Assembly: GCA_000421085.1 (NCBI GenBank)
Contig: ATWE01000012.1
Span: 1 to 64,000 of the forward strand
Length of the DNA: 64,000 nt
Direction of reading: 5' to 3'
Origin: Ensifer sp. USDA 6670
GTDB taxonomy: Bacteria > Pseudomonadota > Alphaproteobacteria > Rhizobiales > Rhizobiaceae
This document shows, piece after piece, positions 26,703-35,408 of the stretch. Positions within the stretch are counted from its first letter, which is position 1; every line of letters starts with the position of its first letter. Below the pieces are notes generated by a model, which was not told where the DNA came from, ran no database searches, and saw only the letters and a list, made by a program, of their open reading frames with translations. Both the position numbers and the translations under genes were made by a program.

Positions 26703-26873
26703 TTTTGCTCTCCCATTCCAGACTACGGTCGGAGCTTGTCACACGGGCGATTTGCGGCTGTTCAGCCAGCTGTGAACCGCTGCGGAAAGCCCGACGAGCC
26801 GCCATTAAATCCGCGTTAATTCGGCTGGCGAAAATGCTATTCTTTTGGCGCGATCGAAACCTGGGGACGAGAT

Positions 26874-28874
26874 GTGCACATCCGGTTGCTTGGCGGCCTT
26901 GAAGTAACTTCCGGAGAGGGCCAGCCCGTCCGGTTCGCAACGCGCAAGTCTTCACTTCTTTTTGCCGCTCTGGTCCTGGCAGGTCGCCGCGGCCACCGTC
27001 GCGAGCTGCTTTCCGAGGGCTTTTGGCCGGGACGAGGCGATGCGCAAGCGCGCAACAGCCTGCGCCAAGCTCTTGCCGACATCAGGCGGTGGTTTCCCGC
27101 CGGCGGCAGTGCCGCCGTTTCTGTCGAGGGAGATCAGGAAACAGTCGCGCTGGTGGTTCGTCCGGAGAAGGTGGATATTTTGCTGTTCGAGCGAAAGCTC
27201 GCTGAAGATGGGACGGCGGACCTCGCCTTCGCCGCTGACCTCTACCGCGGTGATCTCCTTGCGGGCGTAGCCATTCCCGACGGCCTGGATGAATGGTTCG
27301 GACCGTATCAGAGCAGATATCGGCAGAAAGCCCTGCAGTTGGCGGAGCGACTGAGCCTGGCGCTGTCCCATGTTGGATCCGCGGCCGAAGCGGCTTGCGA
27401 GCGACTCGCGGAAAGGCTACTCGCCTCGGATCCGACCGCGGAGGCAGCCCATCGGGCGCTGATGCGAATCCCCATTCTGAGGGGCCACGAAAACGTGGCC
27501 TTGCGCCAGTTCGAGTCTTGCCGCGCGCTACTGAAGAAGCATCTGGACGTGGAACCCGAGGCACAGACGAACTCCCTGGCGGCGTCACTGCAATTGCGGG
27601 ATCGGGGCGGATACCGTCAGACCGCGTCAACACACAACTCCGCATCGCAGCCGCAGGCCACCCCCGCCCCCGTGAGACCACATGACCAGCCGTCGGTGGC
27701 GGTGATGCCCTTCGACAATCTTGGTGGGGCGGACGACGAGTATTTTGCGGACGGCGTTGTCGAGGAGATCACTGCCGCGCTCTCGCGCGTTCGCGACTTC
27801 TTCGTCATCGCCCGCCAGTCCGCCTTCACCTACAAGGGACGCTTTGTCGACGTGCGTGAGGTCGGTAGGGAACTCGGCGTTAATTATGTGGTCGAAGGCA
27901 CCGTTCGGAGGGGCGGCGACCGGTTGCGCATTTCCGTGCAACTGATCGATGCCGAGACGCGGACACAACTGTGGTCCGATCGCTACGAGGGCGCGGTCGA
28001 GGACATTTTCGAGTTTCAGGACAGGATCGCGGCGCAGGTGGCCGGCGCTATCCATCCAGCCATCCGAGGTGCCGAAATCGAGTTGGCCAAGCGCAAGCCG
28101 CCGACTAACCTGCGGGCCTATGATCTCGTTATGCGCGCTTACCCGCACCTCTGGAGCCGCCGCAAGGATGCTAATGACCAGGCGATCGAACTGCTACGGA
28201 AAGCGACCGCCATCGATCCGAGCTATGGCCGCGCGCATGCACTTCTGGCGTGGTGCCACGCTTCAAGTGCCGCCTTCCTATGGACCGAGCATCCGGAACG
28301 CGAATTGGAAAGGGCGATAGCGGCGGTCGAAGCCGCGGGCTCGATCGCCGATGATCCAACCGCATTGGCCGCCGCCGGCTCGGCGATGAGTATTTGCGGC
28401 GATCAGGAACGCGCCACCTTTTTTATCGAAAGGGCGCTCGCACTTGATCCAAACAACGCATGGGCATGGGCGCGCTTTGGCTGGATTGCGATTTACAGTG
28501 ACGACGCCATTCGCGCGATGGAGCGGTTCCAGCGGGCGATGACACTGAGCCCAAGGGATCCGCTCGGATTCAACATGCGATTGGGAGTGGCCACCTCAAT
28601 GGCGCTGGCCGGTTCTCTTTCCCAGGCTATCGCGATTGCCCGTGAGGTCATTGCCAGCCATCCTGATGTTATCATGTCCTATCGATATCTCGCCGCCTGG
28701 TCGGCGATGAGCGGAGACCTGGAGACCGCCCGCTGGGCCGCTCAGAAGCTATTGGCCGCTCAGCCTGGCTTCACGATCGCGCAATATCGCTCGCTGCCTT
28801 TCTTTCGGCACCTGCCGAAATGGGCCGACCAGGTGGCCGAAGCATTGAGGCTGGCGGGATTGCCCGAACGCTGA
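26874..28874 (+). CDS. SARP-like regulator with BTAD, TolB-like and TPR domains
   Basis: A 666-aa protein. Residues 1-95 form an OmpR-like winged helix (MHIRLLGGLEVTSGEG and ARNSLRQALADIRRWF), and 98-240 form a bacterial transcriptional activation (BTAD) domain with helical repeats. After a Pro/Gln linker (250-272), PSVAVMPFDNLGG opens a TolB N-terminal-like domain running to about 395 (VNYVVEGTVRRGGDRLRISV, LWSDRYEG). From about 405 to the end are tetratricopeptide repeats. It starts with GTG, with GGGGA 8 bases upstream. This layout is found in rhizobial proteins often annotated as adenylate-cyclase-like, but there is no cyclase domain here. Targets are unknown. Confidence 0.85.
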   Translation: MHIRLLGGLEVTSGEGQPVRFATRKSSLLFAALVLAGRRGHRRELLSEGFWPGRGDAQARNSLRQALADIRRWFPAGGSAAVSVEGDQETVALVVRPEKVDILLFERKLAEDGTADLAFAADLYRGDLLAGVAIPDGLDEWFGPYQSRYRQKALQLAERLSLALSHVGSAAEAACERLAERLLASDPTAEAAHRALMRIPILRGHENVALRQFESCRALLKKHLDVEPEAQTNSLAASLQLRDRGGYRQTASTHNSASQPQATPAPVRPHDQPSVAVMPFDNLGGADDEYFADGVVEEITAALSRVRDFFVIARQSAFTYKGRFVDVREVGRELGVNYVVEGTVRRGGDRLRISVQLIDAETRTQLWSDRYEGAVEDIFEFQDRIAAQVAGAIHPAIRGAEIELAKRKPPTNLRAYDLVMRAYPHLWSRRKDANDQAIELLRKATAIDPSYGRAHALLAWCHASSAAFLWTEHPERELERAIAAVEAAGSIADDPTALAAAGSAMSICGDQERATFFIERALALDPNNAWAWARFGWIAIYSDDAIRAMERFQRAMTLSPRDPLGFNMRLGVATSMALAGSLSQAIAIAREVIASHPDVIMSYRYLAAWSAMSGDLETARWAAQKLLAAQPGFTIAQYRSLPFFRHLPKWADQVAEALRLAGLPER

Positions 28875-28952
28875 TCAAATGCCGCATCGGAAGGTCCGTT
28901 CTTGCGTGGGAAAGCGCCCTCCGGCCAGCGTGAGCCGACGTCAGAGAAGGGT

Positions 28953-28987
28953 CGATCTTTCCGGTTCCATCAGTCGCGAGAGGGTGG
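28953..28987. repeat. 35-base exact repeat, copy 2
   Basis: Identical in sequence and orientation to 9623-9657. It lies just before a truncated hydrolase gene, and a looser match of about 20 bases occurs at 26375-26397. It is probably the scar or end of an element that also truncated the neighbouring gene. Confidence 0.7.
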
Positions 28988-29130
28988 AAAGTTTACGTTG
29001 GTCCCGCTGGGCCTGAACGGACATAGCGCGCCATTTTTCGGTCATTGACATGGCGGCGGGGCATCGTACGCTTCCGCTGGAGGTTCAGCGGGACAGAGAT
29101 CATGGCCACCGTAACACGCCACCTCATTGA

Positions 29131-29595
29131 TCGAGGCGATGGCGCTTTTGTAGAGTTATTGCAAGCCGAGGCTCCAACTTCTCCGGCGAGACGACGGCCC
29201 AGCAATATGAAGGATTTGCTCCCGCATCGGAGTTCGTCATCGAAACCACGAAGGATGGTTTTGGATATGTCAGCCCGGAAAAGTTCAAGGCTGGTTTCGC
29301 GCATGACGTCAGCGACGCCGATGTTGCACTAATGAGGGATTCCCAGGTCCCGATCAACATGTCGGCGTTCGGCACGAAGCTCGAAAATGCAGCCTGGCGC
29401 ACCAAGCCCAGCTGGGCTGTGATAGCTACCGAGGACAAGGCATTCGACCCGGCCATGCTGATCCACATGGCCGAACGCATCAATGCGAAGATCACAAAGG
29501 TGCCGGCGAGCCACGCCCTGTTCATGACGCAGCCGACGGTCGTCGCGGATACCATTGATGAGGCCGCCAAGGCCGTCTCGGCGAAGAGGCAATGA
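29131..29595 (+). pseudogene. Alpha/beta hydrolase, C-terminal half only
   Basis: The frame is open from 29131 to the TGA at 29593-29595, but homology to the hydrolase starts only near ETTAQQYEGFAPASEFV (about 29190). It continues YVSPEKFKAGFAHDVSDADV, MRDSQVPINMSAFG, AWRTKPSWAVIATEDKAFDP and VPASHALFMTQPTVVADTI, the cap-to-C-terminus half of the rhizobial hydrolases that end HAVYxSHP. The acid and the base His (ASHALF) remain, but the nucleophile Ser half is gone. Upstream the DNA is unrelated: on the minus strand 29064-28996 a frame reads MPRRHVNDRKMARYV, faintly like an IS21-type transposase start. Probably truncated by an old insertion or deletion. Confidence 0.75.
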
Positions 29596-29969
29596 TGGGC
29601 GCGGCGTCATCCGGCCAATCCGCAATGCACCGATGACGCCGAGCAAGGCATGTCGAACCAGGCGCGGTGGGGCGAAAGCGAGCACGTAAGAGGCCGCACG
29701 ATCTCTTCCTGATATTCTTTGCGCGCCTCCGCCTCTGGGATCCCCAGCACTGCGAACTCGGAAATAGCGACGCCGTCACACTCTTGATGATGCTTTAAGC
29801 ATTGAGCGCGGTGGTAGTTCCAGAGCTTACAGTACGGGTCTGCGGTTCGATTCCCTTCACTGCTATTATGTATGTAAGTTCTGGCAGGCCTTCCATGCCA
29901 AGAGTTTCCGCAAATCGGGTGGTTAGCTCGTCGTCGGGATAGATAGCGGACGGCATCACTCCGGCAGTT
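29596..29969. other. Intergenic stretch without recognisable gene
   Basis: About 370 bases between the hydrolase relic and the lacI-type gene, which end towards each other. No frame shows family resemblance, and a minus-strand frame at 29795-30019 merely overlaps the regulator's 3' end. Confidence 0.45.
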
Positions 29970-30989
29970 CTACAGTGCACGCACAGATGTACGCTCGACA
30001 AGTTTGCAGGAGACGACACGACGACTGGCGCGCACCTTTTCTTCAGAAATGACGCCGTTCAACCACTCGGCACCTTGGAAACCGAGATCATAGTACGGCA
30101 ATGCCGCGGTGGTCAGTTCGGGCTTGAGCGCCAATGATACGGTTCTGAAATCATCAAAGCCAACAATGCTGATGTCCTGCGGGATTCTTAGTCCCAATGT
30201 CAAAGCTGCAATATAGATCTGGATCGCCATTTCATCATTGCCGCTCATGATCGCGGTTGGGCGATCCTTTTGCTGCAATATATCGGACGCTGCCGCAAAC
30301 ACGTAATTCTCTTCTGCTCCGACTGGTCCTTCCATTCCAAGACGGATGGAGAGGTCGCTCTCCGCGAGGCCGAATTCCTTCGCAGTGCGGCGGAAGGCAT
30401 CGAGGCGCAGTTCAGCGCCGAGCAGAATCGGGTTGAGCCTGATATAGCCGATCCTTCGATGTCCCCGTTCAAGCAAATATCGGGTGAGGTCCCTGGCGCC
30501 CTGGAAGTCGTCAGGCTCGATGGATGGCAAGAGTTCGCTCGTCTGCGGCCGGCAGTTGATCATTACTGTCGGTATGCTCACATCGCCGGCCTCGGGATCC
30601 ACGACGCGGTGGTACATCGTCACGTAGAGTACCCCATCGATACGGTGGGACTGGAACATTTTCCAGATTTCCGCCTCCCGTTCGGGCAACCCGCCGGTGT
30701 TTGCCATCAGGATGCTTTTTCCATGCGTATTGGCCCAATCCTGGATTCCGCGCACGATATCGACCGAATAGGGAGTCGTGGAAACGTAGTCGGTGATGAT
30801 CCCGAACGTGTTGGAGCGGCTTGAGCGTATTTGGCGCGCGGCCATGTTGGGAATGTAGCCGAGATCACGAATGGCCTTTTCCACTCTTTCTCGCGTGTCC
30901 TCGGTCACATGCGGTTCGCCGTTGATCACCCGGGACACGGTCTTGTTCGATACCCCGGCCGCTTTGGCGACACTGACGATGCTGACCAT
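29970..30989 (-). CDS. LacI-family transcriptional regulator of fructan/DFA operon
   Basis: A 339-aa repressor. The N-terminal HTH is VSIVSVAKAAGVSNKTVSRVINGEPHV (residues 2-28) with the hinge LGYIPNMAARQIRSS. The periplasmic-binding-protein-like sensor domain follows, ending in the usual RIPQDISIVGFDDF stretch. It is divergent from the importer operon, with three near-identical operator repeats in the gap. The ligand is likely the imported sugar or the fructose derived from it. Confidence 0.93.
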   Translation of the reverse strand: MVSIVSVAKAAGVSNKTVSRVINGEPHVTEDTRERVEKAIRDLGYIPNMAARQIRSSRSNTFGIITDYVSTTPYSVDIVRGIQDWANTHGKSILMANTGGLPEREAEIWKMFQSHRIDGVLYVTMYHRVVDPEAGDVSIPTVMINCRPQTSELLPSIEPDDFQGARDLTRYLLERGHRRIGYIRLNPILLGAELRLDAFRRTAKEFGLAESDLSIRLGMEGPVGAEENYVFAAASDILQQKDRPTAIMSGNDEMAIQIYIAALTLGLRIPQDISIVGFDDFRTVSLALKPELTTAALPYYDLGFQGAEWLNGVISEEKVRASRRVVSCKLVERTSVRAL

Positions 30990-31032
30990 ACCGTAATCCT
31001 TTCTCTCTGAAGGCAGTTGTACACCAAGGGAA

Positions 31033-31089
31033 TGACAACGTCGACAATTTTCATGACAACGTCGACAAGGCGCGTTGACAACGTCGTCA
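31033..31089. promoter_or_regulatory. Three phased LacI-type operators
   Basis: TGACAACGTCGACAA occurs at 31033-31047 and again at 31054-31068, and TGACAACGTCGTCA, almost a perfect dyad around CG, at 31076-31089. Start-to-start spacing is 21 and 22 bases, two helical turns, so repressors would sit on one face of the DNA. All lie between the divergent lacI-type gene and the importer operon. Confidence 0.7.
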
Positions 31090-31156
31090 TGGCCAGACTA
31101 TGCTTGTCTTCATCGGAGGCTGGAGTGAGAGCCTCACTCAAAGACGGGAGGATCTC

Positions 31157-32416
31157 ATGAGGAATTTGCTTTCAGCCAGCGCGCTTGCGCTCATCTTCAT
31201 GGTGGCGCCGGCGAATGCCGAAACCATCAATATCCTGGTCGAAGGCGGCGGCGAGATGCTGCAGAAGGCCGTGGCCGAGAAGTTCACCGCCGAGACCGGC
31301 ATCGAGGTGAAGTTCACGGTCGTTCCCTATCAGGGCGTATTCGACAAGTTCTCGGCCGAGATCGCCTCCGGTTCATCGGCGTTCGATGTTGTCACGATCG
31401 ATGTTGTCTGGAACGCTAAATTCGCCGGTCATGTCGAGGATCTCTCACCGCTTTTCACCGACGCGGTTCGCAAGGATCTGCCACCAGCTCTGCTTGCCGA
31501 CGCACAGGTTGGAGGCAAGATGATCGGAATGCCCGCCTGGGCGAATGCGGAGATCGTTTTTTATCGCAAGGACCTCTTTAGCAAACCTGAGGAGCAGAAG
31601 GCGTTCCAGGAAAAGTATGGCTATCCCCTTGCTCCACCGAAGACGTGGCAACAATGGCGCGACATGGCAAAGTTCTTCACCCGCGACACGGACGGCGACG
31701 GCAAAGCCGACTTCTGGGGCACCGACACCGTCGGCACCTTTTCCGAAGAGTGGATGGCGCATGTGCTTCAGGCGGGCTCGCCCGGTGTGATCCTCGATAA
31801 GGACGGCAAAGTTATCATCGATAACGAAGCGCATAAGAAGGCGCTCGAATTCTACATCGCCCCGCACTGCACCGATCATTCGGTGCCGGGGAATGTGAAT
31901 GAGATCGGTTGGGGCGAGGCTCAGAACCTGTTCTACCAAGGCAGGACGGCCATGATGAAATTCTGGGCCCACGCCTACAAGATGACGCCTGCGGATTCCA
32001 AGGTCAGCGGCAAGGTCGGCGTTGCGCCCATGCTGGCGGGCGAGGCCGGAATCGCCGCCATTCCGGGACCCTGGTATAATGTTGTTCCATCGACGTCGCA
32101 GCACAAGGACGCAGCGAAGAACTTCATAGCCTTTGCGATCGCCAACAATGCATTGGGCATCGATGCGCCGCTCGGGCTTGCCGCGACGAACGCCGCCTAT
32201 CGCAGCTATTCCGGCAAGTCGGGATATGAGCATTTCACGCCGCTGCTTGAGACGTTGAGCGCGCCTGCGACCCAAGGGCGGCCGATGAACGAGAAGTATC
32301 AGGAAATCTTGGATGAAGCTGTGCTTCCCGCCGTGCAGCAGGCCCTGACCTGTAAGGAGGATGTCGGCGCGATCCTGGCGAATGCCAAGGAAATGATCGA
32401 GGACATCCTAGACTAG
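31157..32416 (+). CDS. Extracellular solute-binding protein family 1 of DFA/fructo-oligosaccharide importer
   Basis: Periplasmic receptor, 419 aa from the ATG at 31157, which has GGGAGGA 6 bases upstream; a longer frame from 31100 lacks this. The signal peptide is MRNLLSASALALIFMVAPAN. The mature start ETINILVEGGGEMLQKAVAE and the YQGVFDKFSAEIASGSSAFDVV stretch are family-1 features. It heads the operon with two permeases, ATPase, GH91 and GH32. The ligand is inferred from these enzymes to be a difructose anhydride or a short fructan; close binding-protein homologues often take oligosaccharides. Confidence 0.92.
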   Translation: MRNLLSASALALIFMVAPANAETINILVEGGGEMLQKAVAEKFTAETGIEVKFTVVPYQGVFDKFSAEIASGSSAFDVVTIDVVWNAKFAGHVEDLSPLFTDAVRKDLPPALLADAQVGGKMIGMPAWANAEIVFYRKDLFSKPEEQKAFQEKYGYPLAPPKTWQQWRDMAKFFTRDTDGDGKADFWGTDTVGTFSEEWMAHVLQAGSPGVILDKDGKVIIDNEAHKKALEFYIAPHCTDHSVPGNVNEIGWGEAQNLFYQGRTAMMKFWAHAYKMTPADSKVSGKVGVAPMLAGEAGIAAIPGPWYNVVPSTSQHKDAAKNFIAFAIANNALGIDAPLGLAATNAAYRSYSGKSGYEHFTPLLETLSAPATQGRPMNEKYQEILDEAVLPAVQQALTCKEDVGAILANAKEMIEDILD

Positions 32417-32481
32417 CTTTATATCCTCGTCGTCGGCGGAGGAGGAAACCCTCCGCGTATCATCAGCTTTCGGAGATAGCC

Positions 32482-33363
32482 ATGTCGGGTGAAGACCGAT
32501 TTGTGCTCTGCATGCTTGCGCCGGCGCTTGCCATCCTGGGGCTGCTGGTCGCATACCCGGTGGGGCTCCTGGTGTTTGATTCCTTTTTCAAGGTCGACAC
32601 CATCACCCCCCACATAAGGGAGTGGGTCGGGCTGAAGAACTATATCGACGCGCTAACCTCCAAGCGCGTCGCAGAAAGCGCATTGAGGACGATTCAATAT
32701 TCGGTCTTTGCGCTGTTCTTCGAGTTTACCTTCGGCTTCTGCGCCGCTCTCTTGTTCTCGGCACTTCCTGGCCAATCGCGCTGGCATCGCACGGTCTTCA
32801 CGCTGCCGCTGATGGTGCCGCCGATCGTGGCCGGACTGCTGTGGCGCTTCCTGCTGGTCGGCAACATTGGCATTCTCAACTATGGGCTCGTCCAACTGGG
32901 AATTATCAGAGACCCCGATGCGATCGCCTGGCTCTCCGACGAGGACATCGTCATCTACTCCGTTTCCTTCGCCGATATCTGGCTGACGACCTCCTTTGTC
33001 GCGCTCGTGTCCTACGCCGGATTGACGAACATTCCGAGAGACTTGCTCGAAGCTGCCCGGATTGATGGCGCCAACGCGTTCAAGCGGTTTTGGCACGTCA
33101 CCTTGCCGCTGATGCGTCCGGTTATCGCCGTCATTGTCATCGTCCGCGCTGTAGATGCGGCCAAGACCTTCGACCTCATCTGGATACAGACGCAAGGCGG
33201 CCCCAATCACGCGTCGGAAGTGCTCTCGATGAACATCTATCAGCGCATGGTTCGGTTCGGCGATCTTGGCGAGGCATCGGCATCCGGAACCCTGTTCCTG
33301 ATCGTCATGATGGTTCTCGCCGCCGCGGCATATTGGAAGATATGGAGGCCGGCTCATGCGTAG
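32482..33363 (+). CDS. ABC transporter permease (MalF type) of DFA/FOS importer
   Basis: A 293-aa inner-membrane permease with six predicted spans, first LCMLAPALAILGLLVAYPVG. The EAA-type loop is EAARIDGANAFKRFWHVTLP, near residue 193, where the ATPase docks. The last span is LFLIVMMVLAAAAYWKIW. Its stop overlaps the start of the following permease by 8 bases, which indicates coupled translation. Confidence 0.92.
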   Translation: MSGEDRFVLCMLAPALAILGLLVAYPVGLLVFDSFFKVDTITPHIREWVGLKNYIDALTSKRVAESALRTIQYSVFALFFEFTFGFCAALLFSALPGQSRWHRTVFTLPLMVPPIVAGLLWRFLLVGNIGILNYGLVQLGIIRDPDAIAWLSDEDIVIYSVSFADIWLTTSFVALVSYAGLTNIPRDLLEAARIDGANAFKRFWHVTLPLMRPVIAVIVIVRAVDAAKTFDLIWIQTQGGPNHASEVLSMNIYQRMVRFGDLGEASASGTLFLIVMMVLAAAAYWKIWRPAHA

Positions 33364-34192
33364 GGCACGCCGCTTCAATATCAATGGCATCCTGATCAAC
33401 GCGGCGGCCCTTGTGCTCGTTCTGTCCTATGCGCTGCCATACGTCTACCTGCTCACGACCTCGATCAAGCCGGCGGCGGATGTCCAGCAGATTCCGCCGA
33501 GCTTCCTGCCTGCCGTGGTCTCGCTTGAAAACTTTCGCGAAGTGCTGCAATCGTCGGCTCTGCCGAAGGCGTTCGCCAGCTCGCTCGTGGTGGCGGTGCT
33601 GACAACAGTGCTCTCGCTAGCGGTGGCGGTCCCCGCAGCCTACGTCGCAACGCAGTACCGGCGTAGGATCACCACCCTGTTCCTGCTGTTTGCGCTGGTC
33701 ACGCGTATGGTGCCCTCGGTGTCTTTGGGTGTGCCGCTGTTCCAGCTTCTAAAGTCACTGGGCCTGCTCGATACGATCCCGGGCCTGGTCCTCGCCCACA
33801 CCTCGGCTGCCGTCCCGCTGGCGCTGTTGCTCATGTCCGCCTTCTTCGAAGGCGTGCCGAAGGAACTCGAAGAAGCAGCACGCATGGATGGCTGCACACG
33901 TTTCCAGGCATTCCGGAAGATTATCCTTCCGGTCATGATCGGTGGGATCGCGGTGACTGGGCTCTTCACCTTCATCACGAGTTGGAACGAGTTCCTCTAC
34001 GCGTTGCTGCTGACATCGGAGGCTACGAAAACGGCACCGATCGTCATCGCCGAATACAACTCAGTCTACGGGCTTGCCTGGGGAGCGATGACCGCAGCCG
34101 CGGTGCTCTATTCACTTCCCGTGATCGTCGTAACGCTCGCACTTCAAAAACAGATCGTCGGCGGCCTGACGTTCGGCGCTGTAAAGGGATGA
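33356..34192 (+). CDS. ABC transporter permease (MalG type) of DFA/FOS importer
   Basis: A 278-aa partner permease. The first span is AAALVLVLSYALPYVYLLTT. The EAA loop EEAARMDGCTRFQAFRKIIL is followed by FTFITSWNEFLYALLL, the MalG hallmark, and the C-terminus is IVGGLTFGAVKG. It overlaps the first permease by 8 bases and is followed by the ATPase gene after 13 bases. Confidence 0.92.
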   Translation: MRRARRFNINGILINAAALVLVLSYALPYVYLLTTSIKPAADVQQIPPSFLPAVVSLENFREVLQSSALPKAFASSLVVAVLTTVLSLAVAVPAAYVATQYRRRITTLFLLFALVTRMVPSVSLGVPLFQLLKSLGLLDTIPGLVLAHTSAAVPLALLLMSAFFEGVPKELEEAARMDGCTRFQAFRKIILPVMIGGIAVTGLFTFITSWNEFLYALLLTSEATKTAPIVIAEYNSVYGLAWGAMTAAAVLYSLPVIVVTLALQKQIVGGLTFGAVKG

Positions 34193-34205
34193 GGGAGGCA
34201 GAAGC

Positions 34206-35348
34206 ATGTCCGCCATAGAGCTGCGCAATGTGAACAAGGTCTACGGAAACAGGTTTCACGCTCTGCACGATCTGAGCTTCGACATCAGGGATGGCGAGTT
34301 CATGGTTTTCGTCGGTCCGTCAGGATGTGGAAAGTCGACGGCGCTCAGGATGATCGCTGGCCTGGAGGCCATTACTAGCGGTGAACTCAGGATCGGTGGC
34401 AGGTTAGTTAACGATGTCGATCCCAAGGATCGCGACATCGCCATGGTGTTCCAATCCTACGCGCTTTATCCCCACAAGACAGTGCGCGAAAATATCGCCT
34501 TTCCCCTGCAGATGGCGGGGCTGCCGAAGACCGAAATTGCCAATCGCGTAGACGAAGCCGCACGCACCCTCGAATTGACGACTTTGCTCGACCATAGGCC
34601 GGCACTCCTTTCAGGAGGCCAGCGTCAGCGTGTCGCCATGGGACGAGCGATCGTCCGCAAACCAGCGGCCTTCCTGATGGATGAACCGCTGTCGAACCTC
34701 GATGCCAAGCTGCGCGTGCAGATGCGCGCCGAGATCGCCAGCCTCCAAAGAAAACTGAATGTCACAACGATTTACGTGACACACGACCAGGTCGAGGCGA
34801 TGACGATGGGTGACCGCGTAGCTGTCATGAAAGGCGGCGTGCTGCAGCAGGTCGATACACCGCAAAACCTGTACAATCGCCCTGATAATGTCTTTGTCGC
34901 TGCCTTTATCGGATCGCCCTCGATGAACTTGTACGAGGCCGTTCTGAATGGAAGGACCCTGACCCTGGGCAGCAACAGTTTCGAAATCCCTGAGCGGGTC
35001 TTCGAATATCGCCCCTCGCTCAACGGTGCGTCCAACCGTCAGGTCATCATCGGTATCCGGCCCGAGCACATGAACGACGCCGCAATCCGGCCTTCTTCGG
35101 CCGAGATCTCGGCCCCGGTCACTCTTGTTGAGGCGCTAGGTTCTGAATCCATGCTGCATCTGAATATCGACGCACCCTGGGTGGATGCTGGCGACCCGGA
35201 CGCGGTCGCCGACATCGGCGACGAAAAAGCTGCTGTAGCCCGTTTTTCTCCGAAGAGCACAGTACGCGCAGGTGACATCGCGCGCGTCGCTCTCGATGCC
35301 GAAGAACTTCACTTCTTTGAACCGGACACCCGCACCAGCATCTGGTGA
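34206..35348 (+). CDS. ABC transporter ATP-binding protein (UgpC/MalK type) of DFA/FOS importer
   Basis: A 380-aa ATPase. Walker A is GPSGCGKST, the Q-loop region is MVFQSYALYPHKTV, the signature is LSGGQRQRVAMGRAIVRKP, Walker B is FLMDEPLSNLDA, and the H-loop is VYVTHDQVEAMTM. The C-terminal TOBE-like part contains VIIGIRPEHMND. AGGGAGG precedes the ATG. Its stop is 60 bases before the GH91 gene, so all genes from 31157 to 38592 can be one transcript. Confidence 0.93.
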   Translation: MSAIELRNVNKVYGNRFHALHDLSFDIRDGEFMVFVGPSGCGKSTALRMIAGLEAITSGELRIGGRLVNDVDPKDRDIAMVFQSYALYPHKTVRENIAFPLQMAGLPKTEIANRVDEAARTLELTTLLDHRPALLSGGQRQRVAMGRAIVRKPAAFLMDEPLSNLDAKLRVQMRAEIASLQRKLNVTTIYVTHDQVEAMTMGDRVAVMKGGVLQQVDTPQNLYNRPDNVFVAAFIGSPSMNLYEAVLNGRTLTLGSNSFEIPERVFEYRPSLNGASNRQVIIGIRPEHMNDAAIRPSSAEISAPVTLVEALGSESMLHLNIDAPWVDAGDPDAVADIGDEKAAVARFSPKSTVRAGDIARVALDAEELHFFEPDTRTSIW

Positions 35349-35408
35349 CGGCACAGTATGCAACAAGCCAATCGAGAACATCAGTCTACGACCGCTCTGG
35401 AGTGAAAA

